A DNA stretch of 64,000 nucleotides from Acidiphilium sp. PA (GTDB lineage Bacteria > Pseudomonadota > Alphaproteobacteria > Acetobacterales > Acetobacteraceae). The stretch's first letter is position 1; each line of letters starts with the position of its first letter. The translations under genes and the position numbers were made by a program. Shown piece by piece: positions 52,488 through 61,765 of this stretch. The notes beneath the pieces were generated by a model. That model had not been told where the DNA came from, ran no database searches, and saw nothing but the letters and a program-made list of their open reading frames with translations. The DNA lies in NCBI RefSeq assembly GCF_026191915.1, contig NZ_JAIMBY010000005.1:124001-188000 (forward strand), given 5' to 3'.

Positions 52488-54173
52488 ATGGCAGGCAGCG
52501 CTTCACCCGCGAAACTCTGGATTCAAAACGAAATCAGAGACGGCCGACGACGAGCCATGCCGACTATCGCCCTCGCGGTGCTGGGCGTTCTGCTCGCCAT
52601 TCTGCAAACCCTGTGTGCCGCCAGCCTGCTCGACGCCGCCATCACCCACGCCGCGACCGGCGCGCTAATCCTGCCGGCGATCGGCTTCGCGCTTGCCGCG
52701 CTCATCCGAACCCTGCTGATCGTGGTGCAGGAACATCAGGCCAGTCGCCTCGGCATAGCGGCACGCCGCCGCCTGCGCAGCGCCACACTCGACACGCTCA
52801 TGACACTCGGCCCCGCCGCGCTGCGCAACCGCCATTCGGGCGAGCTTGCCGGCATCGTGATCGACCGGATCGAAGCGCTCGACGGGCTTTACAGCCGCTG
52901 GATTCCCGCAACCAGCCTCGCTACCCTCGGCCCAGGCCTGATCATCCTCGCTGCCCTCATCGCCGACTGGCCCAGCGGTTTGATCCTGCTGGTCATCGCG
53001 CTGCTCGTGCCGGTCGCCATGGCGATTACGGGTCGCAGCACCGGCATTGCAGCGCGCAAACAGTTCAGCGCGATGACGCGGCTGCAGACCCGCTTTCTCG
53101 ACCGTATTCGCGGCATCGCCACCATCGTCCTCGCCGGCCGCGCCGATGCCGAGGCCGAGGCCCTCGGTGTCGCCGCCGATGAACTGCGCCAGCGCACCAT
53201 GCGTATCCTGCGCGTCGCTTTTCTCAACTCCACCATGATCGACCTGCTGGCCGCCGCAGCACTGGTGCTGATCGCGGTCCGGTTCGCAGGACCGCTGCTC
53301 ACCGGCGATATCGCTCTGGCCCCTACGGCGCTGTTTTGCATCCTGCTGGTGCCCGAGTTCTTCGCGCCGATCCGCGCGTTTTCGGCGGTCTATCAGGACC
53401 GGATGACCGCCCAGAGCGCCGCGGAAGACATCGTCGCGCTGCCGCGGGCTCAACCCAGCCTGCCGGCACCTGCCGCGATCCGCACGGTGCCGGCCACCGG
53501 CGTCAGCATCGCGTTCGAGGACGTATCGTTCACGTGGGATGAAGCGCGCGGCCCCGTGCTGCACGGGCTGAGCTTCCGCCTGCCGGCCAATGAAACCATG
53601 ATGCTGGTCGGTCCCTCCGGCTCGGGCAAATCCACCATCCTGGAATTACTCCTCGGCTTCGCGCGCCCGCAAACCGGTCGCATCACCATCAACGGTGCAC
53701 CGATCGAGAGCCTGGTGCCTGCCGCCCTCGCGCGGATGACCGCGATCATCGGCCAGAAACCCTTCCTGTTCGCCGGATCGATCGAGGACAACATCAGGCT
53801 CGGTCGTCCCGAAGCGAGCGATGCCGACCTGCGAGAGGCCGTCCGCCTCGCCCGCGTTGCCGATTTTTCAGACATGCTACCCCTCGGCCTCGCCACCCGC
53901 ATCGGAGATGGCGGCTACGGTCTTTCCGGCGGTCAGGCCCAGCGCATCGCCATCGCCCGGGCATTTCTGAAAGACGCCAAACTCCTGCTGCTGGATGAGC
54001 CGACCGCGCAGCTCGACCCGGCAACCGAACGCGACGTGCTTGATAGTCTGAAACGCCTTGCGATCGGCCGCACCGTCATCCTTGCGAGCCACGCCGCCTT
54101 CGCCCACGAATTCGCAGGCCGCAAGCTCGACCTCGGCGCCATGCGCGGCAGCCGGCTCGAAGGCGTCGCCTGA
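52488..54173 (+). CDS. cydD: ABC transporter CydD-like (cytochrome bd assembly)
   Basis: A 561-aa half-transporter: six-helix membrane domain (about 25-310) and ATPase domain with G-P-S-G-S-G-K-S-T, L-S-G-G-Q-A-Q-R and L-L-L-D-E-P-T-A-Q-L-D. The N-terminal A-G-S-A-S-P-A-K-L-W resembles CydD starts. CydDC exports thiols or handles haem for cytochrome bd maturation. Stop and next start overlap in TGATG. cydAB are not in the window. Confidence 0.82.
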   Translation: MAGSASPAKLWIQNEIRDGRRRAMPTIALAVLGVLLAILQTLCAASLLDAAITHAATGALILPAIGFALAALIRTLLIVVQEHQASRLGIAARRRLRSATLDTLMTLGPAALRNRHSGELAGIVIDRIEALDGLYSRWIPATSLATLGPGLIILAALIADWPSGLILLVIALLVPVAMAITGRSTGIAARKQFSAMTRLQTRFLDRIRGIATIVLAGRADAEAEALGVAADELRQRTMRILRVAFLNSTMIDLLAAAALVLIAVRFAGPLLTGDIALAPTALFCILLVPEFFAPIRAFSAVYQDRMTAQSAAEDIVALPRAQPSLPAPAAIRTVPATGVSIAFEDVSFTWDEARGPVLHGLSFRLPANETMMLVGPSGSGKSTILELLLGFARPQTGRITINGAPIESLVPAALARMTAIIGQKPFLFAGSIEDNIRLGRPEASDADLREAVRLARVADFSDMLPLGLATRIGDGGYGLSGGQAQRIAIARAFLKDAKLLLLDEPTAQLDPATERDVLDSLKRLAIGRTVILASHAAFAHEFAGRKLDLGAMRGSRLEGVA

Positions 54174-55810
54174 TGCCGAACATCGCGCCGATCCTGCGGA
54201 TCATCGGCCTCTGGCGCGCCCAGCGGCCGATGCTGATCCTGGGCACGATCACCGCACTCGCCTCGCTCGCCGCGGGTATCGCGCTGATGGCTGGTGCCGG
54301 CGAGCTGATCGGGGCGGACGCCATCGGACTTGCGCTGGCGGTCCCAGTCTCCCTCGCGATTATCGGCATCCTACGCGTCGTACTGCGCTATCTGGAACGG
54401 TTGATCACGCATGACGGCACATTCCGTGCGCTCGCTGCGCTCCGCATCTGGTTCTTCCGCAACCTCGCCCGCAGCGGCGGCGGCGGGCTCGGCTTTCGCA
54501 ACGCCGGCGATGTCCTGGCGCGGCTGGTCAACGACGTCGAAGCGCTCGATGGCATTTTTCTGCGCATCCTGATCCCCGCCTTGAGCGCCGCAGTGATCGT
54601 ACCGATCCTGCTGGTCGCGATCGGCCGGGAAGACATCGCGGCCGCCATCATCGTGCTGGCCCTGTTCCTGACAGCCGCCGTCGTGCTGCCGATCCGCGCG
54701 ATGCGACAGGCCAGCGCATCCGCCGCCGCGGAAGCAGAAGCCGGTGGTGCCCTGCGCACCGCAACGCTCGATACGCTGGCGGGCCTGCGCGAAATCAGGG
54801 TATTCGGTGCTGAAGGGCGGATGCTGGCGCATGTCCAGTCGCAGGAATCACGCCTGTTTGCCGCCGAACGCAGCCTCGCCGCGCAGTCCGGTGCGATGCA
54901 GGCCGCAGCGTTTTTCGCCACCCAGACCGCGCTGCTGATCGTGTTGCTGATCCATGGCAGCCAGCCGGTCGCCATCGTGATCGCCGCCTTCGTTCTGATC
55001 GCGGCATTCGAAACCGTTGGCGGCATGCCGCGCGCCGGCGTGATCGCCGGCCGTGCCGCCGCGGCCGCGATGCGCGTCATCGCCGCCGCCGAAACCCCGC
55101 CGCGCGTCGCCGACCCCACGACCGTGGCTGTGCTGCCGAACGCCACCAGCCTCACCTTCGATCATATCCGTTTTCGTTGGACCGCCGATGGAAATGCGGT
55201 ATTCAACGACCTCTCGCTGCAAATCCCGGCCGGCGCGCGCATCGCGGTGCTCGGCCCGTCAGGCGCCGGCAAGTCGACCCTCGCCGCACTGGCGCTGAAA
55301 CTCGCCGCGCCCGAAGCCGGTGAAATCCGGCTCGGTGGCACCGATATCGCGCGCCTGCGCGCGCAGGATGTCCACGCCCGGATCACCTGGCTGTCGCAGG
55401 CGACCCATCTGTTCGCCGATACCATCCGCAACAATCTGCTGCTGGCCCGCCCCGACGCCGACGAGCCGATGCTCTGGGCGGCCCTCGATGCCGCGCGGAT
55501 CGGCGATACGGTCCGCGCCCAACCCGACCAGCTCGACGCCTGGGTCGGCGAGGCCGGTGGTCAGTTCTCCGGCGGCCAGGGCAGACGGCTCGCGCTGGCC
55601 CGCGCCATCCTCAGCCCCGCTCCGATCCTGATCCTCGACGAACCTTGCGCCGGCCTCGACCTCGAGACCGAACAGGCGTTCATGAGCACGATCAACGAAA
55701 CCCTCGCCGGTCGCAGCCTGCTGCTCATCACCCACCGCCTGACCGGCGTGGAGAAACTCGACCGGGTGTTTCGCCTGCAGAATGGCAGACTGACCGCGGC
55801 GACGCGTTGA
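54173..55810 (+). CDS. cydC: ABC transporter CydC-like (cytochrome bd assembly)
   Basis: A 545-aa partner of the preceding protein: six-helix membrane domain (L-A-S-L-A-A-G-I-A-L-M-A...; R-Y-L-E-R-L-I-T-H-D, F-R-A-L-A-A-L-R-x-W-F-F) and ATPase with G-P-S-G-A-G-K-S-T, F-S-G-G-Q-G-R-R and L-I-L-D-E-P-C-A-G-L-D. The R-Y-x-E-R-x-x-x-H region is typical of CydC. Translationally coupled to cydD. Confidence 0.84.
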   Translation: MPNIAPILRIIGLWRAQRPMLILGTITALASLAAGIALMAGAGELIGADAIGLALAVPVSLAIIGILRVVLRYLERLITHDGTFRALAALRIWFFRNLARSGGGGLGFRNAGDVLARLVNDVEALDGIFLRILIPALSAAVIVPILLVAIGREDIAAAIIVLALFLTAAVVLPIRAMRQASASAAAEAEAGGALRTATLDTLAGLREIRVFGAEGRMLAHVQSQESRLFAAERSLAAQSGAMQAAAFFATQTALLIVLLIHGSQPVAIVIAAFVLIAAFETVGGMPRAGVIAGRAAAAAMRVIAAAETPPRVADPTTVAVLPNATSLTFDHIRFRWTADGNAVFNDLSLQIPAGARIAVLGPSGAGKSTLAALALKLAAPEAGEIRLGGTDIARLRAQDVHARITWLSQATHLFADTIRNNLLLARPDADEPMLWAALDAARIGDTVRAQPDQLDAWVGEAGGQFSGGQGRRLALARAILSPAPILILDEPCAGLDLETEQAFMSTINETLAGRSLLLITHRLTGVEKLDRVFRLQNGRLTAATR

Positions 55811-55817
55811 GGCAAAC

Positions 55818-55860
55818 CCGGCGCAGGGGTAGCGCACGCACGGCGCGCCACCCCGCCGGT
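55818..55860. terminator. Imperfect GC hairpin between cydC and sedolisin genes
   Basis: CCGGCGCAGGGGTAGCGC pairs imperfectly with GCGCGCCACCCCGCCGG across the short gap between two convergent genes. No U-run. Likely a shared transcription-end structure. Confidence 0.4.
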
Positions 55861-55861
55861 G

Positions 55862-57403
55862 TCAGACGACGGGCGACGTTGCGGCGGCTTTGAGCGCCGC
55901 AAACAAGCCGGCACCGCGCATCACGCCGAGGCCGGTGCAGGCGTTCCAGCCAGGACCGGCGTCATATCCCAGCGACGTGCCGCTGGGGATGTTGTTGCCG
56001 CTGGTAATTTCGCGGAAATCCGCCGCATGGGCGTAGAGCGCCGGATTGACGAAGCCCAGGCGGCTGCCACGGGCCTGGTTGATCAGCGCGAAATAGCCGG
56101 CCCAGAGCGGTGCCACGGCGCTGGTGCCGCCCACCGCGAAGGTCTGACCGTCGACCGTCACCTGATAGCCGGTGGCGGGATCGGCGTCACCCGCGACGTC
56201 CGGCACACCGCGCCCGGTGCCGCCGGTGCTCACATTGGCCGGCAGAACCACATTTGATTGGAAGGATGGGACCGGAAACACGGTCGAAATACCGCCGCCT
56301 CCGCCGCTGGTGCCGCTGTTCCAGACCGATTCGGCGACGATCGCGCCCCCCGACACGGTAATACTGGTACCGCCGCAGCCGACGACATAGGGGCTCGATG
56401 CCGGAAAATCTACATGCACGGCACCGTCGGTCTGGCCATCGGTCGCAAGATTGTCACCCGAGGCGACGGTGACAGTGACACCCGCGCTCGCGGCGTCGCG
56501 CAGCGCCGAATTCAGCGTGTTCAAGCCCTGGGTCGAGTAGCCCGATTCCGGCCCGCCCCAGCTGATCGACATGACCGAGGGGGCGTTGGTGGTATCGGTG
56601 GCGGCCGCGGTCACCGCATCGGTAAACCCGGCATCGGTGTTCGGCGTGAAATACACTGCGAGTTTCGCACCCGGCGCGATGGCACCGGCAACCTGGATAT
56701 CGAGCCCGACCTCGCCATCCGCCGAGTTGGCGGTGGTGGGTGCGTTGCTCGCGCCATCGACACTTACGGCCACCACGGTCGGCGGGGTCAGCCCCATGGC
56801 ACTGAACGAGGCGGTAATGTCGCTCTCCTGGTAGCCGCCGCCGAGCTCGATGATGGCGATGCACTGCCCCGCACCGGTTTCATTGGTGGGAATGCCGTAG
56901 AACGCGCCGATCTGGTTGGGCAGATAGGCGGTTGCGGCCGCCTGCGCGGGTTTGATCAGACGCGGCTGTGCCACCGGCCTGGTGTCGAGCCCGAGCACGG
57001 ATTCAACGATGCCGGCGATATCCGAGCGCAACTGCAGGGCGCCGGTGTAGCCGCGAAACCGCGCACCCTCCCCGCTGTACCAGTTCAGTTCGACCTTGAA
57101 GGCATCACCCATCGCTTTCGCGGTGCCGGCCAGCCGCACCAGGCGGCGCCGGGCATCGGCCTCGATCACGGTAAGCCCGTGATCGGCGGCGAATTGCCGG
57201 ATGATGGCGATGTCCGGATCGTGGCGTTTCGCCCGATCGGCCAGGACGGCTGCATGCGAGGTAAACACGGTCGCGACCGGATGCGGCTTGACGTAGATGC
57301 TCGCCTCCACCCGCTCGTCTTCGGCCAGTTTCTCATGGCGTTCGGCATGTTTCGGCGCGCTGTGGTGGCTTTCGGGGAAGGCGTGATAGTGCAGGTCGGC
57401 CAT
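55862..57403 (-). CDS. Sedolisin-family (S53) peptidase, kumamolisin type
   Basis: A 513-aa pro-enzyme. Residues 1-145 are a pro-kumamolisin propeptide ending V-L-G-L-D-T-R-P-V-A. The catalytic domain has the S53 triad: E231 and D235 (D-G-E-V-G-L-D), S428 (G-G-T-S-A-V-A-P-L), with oxyanion D317 (V-A-S-G-D-N). The C-terminus has a Gly/Asp-rich segment of the calcium-binding type. There is no classical signal peptide, as also in kumamolisin. S53 peptidases work at acid pH, consistent with an acidic habitat. Single-gene unit with its own upstream region (57404-57491). Confidence 0.9.
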   Translation of the reverse strand: MADLHYHAFPESHHSAPKHAERHEKLAEDERVEASIYVKPHPVATVFTSHAAVLADRAKRHDPDIAIIRQFAADHGLTVIEADARRRLVRLAGTAKAMGDAFKVELNWYSGEGARFRGYTGALQLRSDIAGIVESVLGLDTRPVAQPRLIKPAQAAATAYLPNQIGAFYGIPTNETGAGQCIAIIELGGGYQESDITASFSAMGLTPPTVVAVSVDGASNAPTTANSADGEVGLDIQVAGAIAPGAKLAVYFTPNTDAGFTDAVTAAATDTTNAPSVMSISWGGPESGYSTQGLNTLNSALRDAASAGVTVTVASGDNLATDGQTDGAVHVDFPASSPYVVGCGGTSITVSGGAIVAESVWNSGTSGGGGGISTVFPVPSFQSNVVLPANVSTGGTGRGVPDVAGDADPATGYQVTVDGQTFAVGGTSAVAPLWAGYFALINQARGSRLGFVNPALYAHAADFREITSGNNIPSGTSLGYDAGPGWNACTGLGVMRGAGLFAALKAAATSPVV

Positions 57404-57491
57404 GGATCACTCCTGATTGATGCCCCGACCATGCCGCAGACCATGGTGGGTGGGCAAGCGCAAAACGTTAGTAAAATCAGAGTTAATGTTT

Positions 57492-57959
57492 TTAAAGGTA
57501 ACGACGCATGAGCCGCCGTTCCGTGTCAACGAACCCCACGCTGGCGTACAGTTGATAGGCCCGGTCATTATGTTTCTCGACTTCCAGCATCATCACCCGC
57601 ACGCCACGTGCCCGTGCTGCGGCCAGCGCGCATACTACCGCCTCGCGGCCGAGGCCTTGGCCGCGCACCGCGGGACGCAGATAAATATCGTCGATGAACG
57701 CATCCATCCCGCCGTGTTCCGGGCTATAGCCGAGCGAGAGCACGAAAAACCCCACGGTGGCGCCGTTCAGCCGGAGCACATAGGTCGGTGCCAGGGCGGC
57801 ATCGGTATGACCATGGATGCTCGCCAGCATCGCGGCCTCAGCCGCCGCATCCATTGGATGGCCATCCTCGGTGTGAAATGTCCGCGCCATGTCAATCACC
57901 GTGGCATGCTCGCCGGGTACCGCCAGCGCCGCCTGCAATCTGGAGGCAGTCTCACTCAT
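57492..57959 (-). CDS. GNAT-family N-acetyltransferase
   Basis: A 155-aa protein with the GNAT core: D-D-I-Y-L-R-P-A-V-R-G-Q-G-L-G-R-E-A-V (acetyl-CoA loop R-G-Q-G-L-G), then L-E-V-E-K-H-N-D-R-A-Y-Q-L-Y-x-x-V-G-F. Substrate unknown. It lies 12 bases after the SppA-like gene, in the same operon. Confidence 0.87.
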   Translation of the reverse strand: MSETASRLQAALAVPGEHATVIDMARTFHTEDGHPMDAAAEAAMLASIHGHTDAALAPTYVLRLNGATVGFFVLSLGYSPEHGGMDAFIDDIYLRPAVRGQGLGREAVVCALAAARARGVRVMMLEVEKHNDRAYQLYASVGFVDTERRLMRRYL

Positions 57960-57971
57960 CGGCCGCGCCGG

Positions 57972-58802
57972 TTATTGCAGGCGGGCACGCATGGTCTCCG
58001 CCTCGATCGCGTTAAGCAACGCGGTACCGGCGTCGCGCCCGAGCAGGCGCATCAGACTGAATTTCTTTTTCGGGCCGATGAACTCCGGCTTCGCGGCCTC
58101 GCCGGCGCGCTCGTTGATCACACTGCGCACATCGCCAAACCCATCGATCAGCCCGCGGGATCGGGCAACCTCGCCAAGCATGTAGGAACCATCGAAAATA
58201 TCCGCCTCATGCCCCTCGATCGCGCTGCCGCGCCGGCTGCGGACCCAGGATTTGAAAGCATTGTGAATGTCATCGACCAGACCGCGATTGAACAGCGCGT
58301 CTTCCTCGCGTTCCGGCGAAAACGGATCGTTGCGAAGCTTGTTCTCGCCGGCGGTCACCACCCGGCGCTCGATCCCGTAGCGCCGGATCAACTGATGAAC
58401 GCCGAACCCTCCGCCGATCACGCCGATCGAGCCGACAATACTCATTTTATTCGCAAGAATCTCATCCGCCGCGCAAGCGATCCAATAGCCGCCGGAAGCG
58501 CCGACATCGCCGATGATCGCCACCACCCGTACACCGGTTTCAGCGGCCTTGCGGCGGATGAACTGACCGATCAGGTCCGATTGCACCGGCGAGCCACCGG
58601 GGCTTTCGATCGCCAGGATCAGCAGCTTCTCGCCCGCTTTCGCCCGGTCGAACCCGCGTGTCAGCGGTGCGGCAAACCGGTCGAGATTGATCGCCCCTTC
58701 ACGCGCGGCGATGATGCCGGACATGCCGACGACGGGCACAACGCGTGGCGACCACGGCAGTCGCGCGGGCAGTTTTTTGCGCAGATCGGCCAGCGCCATC
58801 AT
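57972..58802 (-). CDS. SppA-like S49 peptidase
   Basis: A 276-aa protein (start at one of tandem ATGs 58802/58799; upstream open frame is antisense). It contains the S49 core: I-E-S-P-G-G-S-P-V-Q-S, G-D-V-G-A-S-G-G-Y-W-I-A-C (nucleophile Ser in A-S-G-G), and S-I-V-G-S-I-G-V-I. There is no clear N-terminal membrane helix. It resembles the short SppA forms of alphaproteobacteria that degrade signal peptides or membrane proteins. Between the DUF1489 and GNAT genes. Confidence 0.85.
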   Translation of the reverse strand: MMALADLRKKLPARLPWSPRVVPVVGMSGIIAAREGAINLDRFAAPLTRGFDRAKAGEKLLILAIESPGGSPVQSDLIGQFIRRKAAETGVRVVAIIGDVGASGGYWIACAADEILANKMSIVGSIGVIGGGFGVHQLIRRYGIERRVVTAGENKLRNDPFSPEREEDALFNRGLVDDIHNAFKSWVRSRRGSAIEGHEADIFDGSYMLGEVARSRGLIDGFGDVRSVINERAGEAAKPEFIGPKKKFSLMRLLGRDAGTALLNAIEAETMRARLQ

Positions 58803-58812
58803 ACGAGGTCCA

Positions 58813-59235
58813 TCATGGCAGCAACGCCAGGGCGCGCAGGCTGCGCTGCAATTCCGGCGGCAGATCGTCGCTGACCCGGGCCTGATCGTCTGAAATATCC
58901 ATCGGTGCATCCTCCGGGGTCAGATACCGCCACCCCTGAAACGGCCGCATCGGTCTCGCCGCGACCCGTACCAGAGATGGGTCGAGCACCAGACCGGCGC
59001 AACGCAATCCGTCGTCCCACACATCCTCGATCACGTCGAGCACGCGCTGGCGCACCAGGATGGCACCGGTGATCACCCAGTAGATCGAACCGCCTTCGCG
59101 CAGTTCATCGGCGCGCTTGGGAAAACTGCGGGTCTGGTGGCGCAGCGGCGGATCGGCCAGCGCGCGGCGGCGCTGGATCTCGGCCAGATGGCCGATATCC
59201 TTCACGCCGACCGCGAGCTTGAGCAGATGGATCAC
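58813..59235 (-). CDS. DUF1489 family protein
   Basis: A 140-aa protein starting at GTG 59235 in a GTGA overlap with the CoxL-like stop. Conserved: V-I-H-L-L-K-L-A-V-G-V, T-R-S-F-P-K-R, G-G-S-I-Y-W-V-I-T-G, R-P-F-Q-G-W-R-Y-L. Family role unknown; widespread in alphaproteobacteria. Coupled translation with CoxL is probably chance operon structure. Confidence 0.82.
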   Translation of the reverse strand: MIHLLKLAVGVKDIGHLAEIQRRRALADPPLRHQTRSFPKRADELREGGSIYWVITGAILVRQRVLDVIEDVWDDGLRCAGLVLDPSLVRVAARPMRPFQGWRYLTPEDAPMDISDDQARVSDDLPPELQRSLRALALLP

Positions 59236-61541
59236 GCGGCGCGGCGGGCCTGCGCCATCGCTTCCCACACGCGCTCCGGGGTCGCCGGCATGTCGATGCT
59301 GCGGACACCATCATCGGCCAGGGCGTCGAGCACCGCGTTGATCAGCGCCGGCGGCGAACCGACCGCGCCGGCCTCACCCGCGCCTTTCACGCCCAGCGGA
59401 TTCGAAGCGCACGGAATTTCGACGAATTCGACCTCGATATCCGGCAGATCATCCGCACGCGGCAGTGCATAATCCATCATGCTGCCGGAAATCAGCTGGC
59501 CGGTCTCGTCATCGTAGGCGGTGTTTTCGAGCAGCGCCTGGCCCATGCCCTGCGCCACGCCGCCATGCACCTGACCGCGCACGATCATCGGGTTCACGAT
59601 CGTGCCGACGTCGTCGCACACCAGATAGCGCACCACCGAAACAACGCCGGTCTCCGGATCGATCTCGACTTCGGCAATATGGCAGCCGTTCGGGAAGGTG
59701 TGCTTGTCGATCTTGGCGATCTCGGCGGTATCAAGCGGGTTACCGCCCTCGGCATGCAGCGTTTCGGCGAGGGAGACGATATCGATCGACCGATCCGTGC
59801 CGACGATGGTGAACTTACCCTCCTCGAACACGATATCGGCCGTGGCGGCCTCCAGATGATCGGCGGCGGCCTTGCGGCCCTTTTCGATGATGCTGGTGGT
59901 CGTCAGCGCGATCGCCTGACCCTCCGAATACAGGCTGCGCGCACCGCCGGTACCGCCGCCTTGCGGGATCGTGTCGGTGTCGCCCTGGCGGACGCGGATG
60001 CGGTCCGGGTCGATGCCGAGCCGGTCGCCGACCAGTTGCACATAGGCCGTCTCATGCCCCTGCCCGGTCGACTGGGTGCCGACGAACACATCCACAAAAC
60101 CATCGCGGGTGAAGCGAATTTCCGCCCGCTCCTCCGGCGCGCCACCGGTCGCCTCGAGGTAATACGCCATGCCGATGCCACGCCGCTTGCCGGCTGCGAG
60201 CGACTTCGCCCGCCGTGACGCAAACCCTTCCCAATCCATGATGTCCAGCGCGCGCTCCAGCACCTGATGGAAATCGCCCGAATCATAGGGCTGATTCATC
60301 GCCGAACGGTAAGGCATCGCACTCGCCGGCACGAAATTCAGCCGGCGCAGCTGGACACGATCCACGCCGAGGTCACGCGCGGCCGCATCAATCAGCCGCT
60401 CGACCAGATAATTGCTCTCCGGCCGCCCGGCGCCGCGATAGGCATCGACCGGCACGGTGTTGGTGAACACGCCCAGCACCTGCGCATGAATGGCCTGGAA
60501 CCCATAAACCCCCGCCAGCACCTTCGTGCCCGCCATGGTTGGAATGAACGGGCCGAAATTCGACAGATACGCGCCCATATTGGCGATATTGCGCACCCTC
60601 ATCGCAAGGAAGCGGTGCTCGGCATCGAGCGCCAGCTCGGCTTCCGCCACGTTGTCGCGGCCATGCGTGTCCGACAGGAACGCCTCGCCGCGCTCAGAAT
60701 TCCATTTCACAGCGCGCCCAAGCTTACGCGCAGCGTAACAGACCATGACATGCTCGGGGTAGACGAACAGTTTCATCCCGAAACCGCCGCCGACATCCGG
60801 CGTGATCACGCGGAACCGGTCCGGTTCGACCTTGAACACCGCCTGCGCGAGGCAGCCCTTCACCATCCAGCCGCCCTGGGTGTTGGTGGTCAGTGTCCAG
60901 CGGCCGTCCTCGAAGCTCGCCCGCGCAGCGCGCGGCTCCATCGAATTGACCACGATGCGGTTGTTCACCACCCGCAGCTTCGTAACATGCGCGGCCTTGG
61001 CGAACAGCGCATCAACCGCCGCGGCATCGCCAACCGCCCAGTCGAATACCCGGTTATGCGGTGCATCGTCCCACACCTGTGCGACACCAGGATCCATCGC
61101 GGTCGCCAGATTGGTGACCGACGGCTTCATATCATAGGTGATATCGACCGCTTCGGCCGCATCGCGCGCCGCCTGCGCGGTTTCCGCGACCACGAAGGCC
61201 ACCGCCTCACCCACATGGCGCACCGCACCAGTGGCAAGCACCGGCCGGTCGGCCTGGGCGCGCGGCGAGCCATCCTGATTCTTGATCGGCACCATGCACG
61301 GAATCGCACCAATGCCGTCGGCCGCCAGATCGGCTCCGGTGAACACCCCCACCACGCCGGGCATCGCGCGTGCCGCCGCGACGTCGATCGCCTTGATCGT
61401 CGCCGCCGCATGGGGCGAGCGGACCACCTGCACGATCAAGGCGCCATCGGCCGGCACATCGTCGGTGTACTGGCCTGCACCGCGCAGCAGCCGTGAATCC
61501 TCGACCCGCTTGACCGGTTGCGCCACGCCAAATTTTACCAT
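59232..61541 (-). CDS. Form II CoxL-like xanthine-oxidase-family molybdenum subunit
   Basis: A 769-aa molybdopterin-binding large subunit (about 85 kDa). It has the N-terminal a/b hammerhead domain (R-V-E-D-S-R-L-L-R-G-A-G-Q-Y), G-G-G-F-G-M-K, and the active-site loop A-Y-R-G-A-G-R (A367-R373), which is the form II motif; form I CO dehydrogenases have A-Y-x-C-S-F-R. The late G-V-K-G-A-G-E-A-G holds the conserved catalytic Glu. Form II enzymes have uncertain substrates. No small (FeS) or medium (FAD) subunit gene is adjacent. The cox accessory operon is about 45 kb away on the same strand. Confidence 0.88.
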   Translation of the reverse strand: MVKFGVAQPVKRVEDSRLLRGAGQYTDDVPADGALIVQVVRSPHAAATIKAIDVAAARAMPGVVGVFTGADLAADGIGAIPCMVPIKNQDGSPRAQADRPVLATGAVRHVGEAVAFVVAETAQAARDAAEAVDITYDMKPSVTNLATAMDPGVAQVWDDAPHNRVFDWAVGDAAAVDALFAKAAHVTKLRVVNNRIVVNSMEPRAARASFEDGRWTLTTNTQGGWMVKGCLAQAVFKVEPDRFRVITPDVGGGFGMKLFVYPEHVMVCYAARKLGRAVKWNSERGEAFLSDTHGRDNVAEAELALDAEHRFLAMRVRNIANMGAYLSNFGPFIPTMAGTKVLAGVYGFQAIHAQVLGVFTNTVPVDAYRGAGRPESNYLVERLIDAAARDLGVDRVQLRRLNFVPASAMPYRSAMNQPYDSGDFHQVLERALDIMDWEGFASRRAKSLAAGKRRGIGMAYYLEATGGAPEERAEIRFTRDGFVDVFVGTQSTGQGHETAYVQLVGDRLGIDPDRIRVRQGDTDTIPQGGGTGGARSLYSEGQAIALTTTSIIEKGRKAAADHLEAATADIVFEEGKFTIVGTDRSIDIVSLAETLHAEGGNPLDTAEIAKIDKHTFPNGCHIAEVEIDPETGVVSVVRYLVCDDVGTIVNPMIVRGQVHGGVAQGMGQALLENTAYDDETGQLISGSMMDYALPRADDLPDIEVEFVEIPCASNPLGVKGAGEAGAVGSPPALINAVLDALADDGVRSIDMPATPERVWEAMAQARRAA

Positions 61542-61765
61542 GATCAGGACCCCGTTTCTTGTTGATGCTCGAATCGCTGCCGCGCGGTATGGCGCAGCAC
61601 TGCTCCTTGCAGGATATGACGCGGTCGCAAAAATACAATAGACCGACGCGGTCGTAACTCAGCCAGTTGCTGACGATTACGACCGAAGCGGTAAGGAATT
61701 TCCGCGCAGATCGAAATCCCGCGCGATCGGCGCGCAGGCGTCCGACGGAACGTCTGCGAAGACGA
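61542..61765 (-). promoter_or_regulatory. CoxL upstream region with repeated GACCGAnGCGGT dyads
   Basis: 224 bases between the CUT2 permease stop and the CoxL-like start. Two dyads, GACCGACGCGGTC (61641-61653) and GACCGAAGCGGTA (61681-61693), are exactly 40 bases apart, and GACGCGGTCG occurs again at 61618-61627. They lie about 100-150 bases upstream of the start. Operator-like; regulator not identified. Confidence 0.5.
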
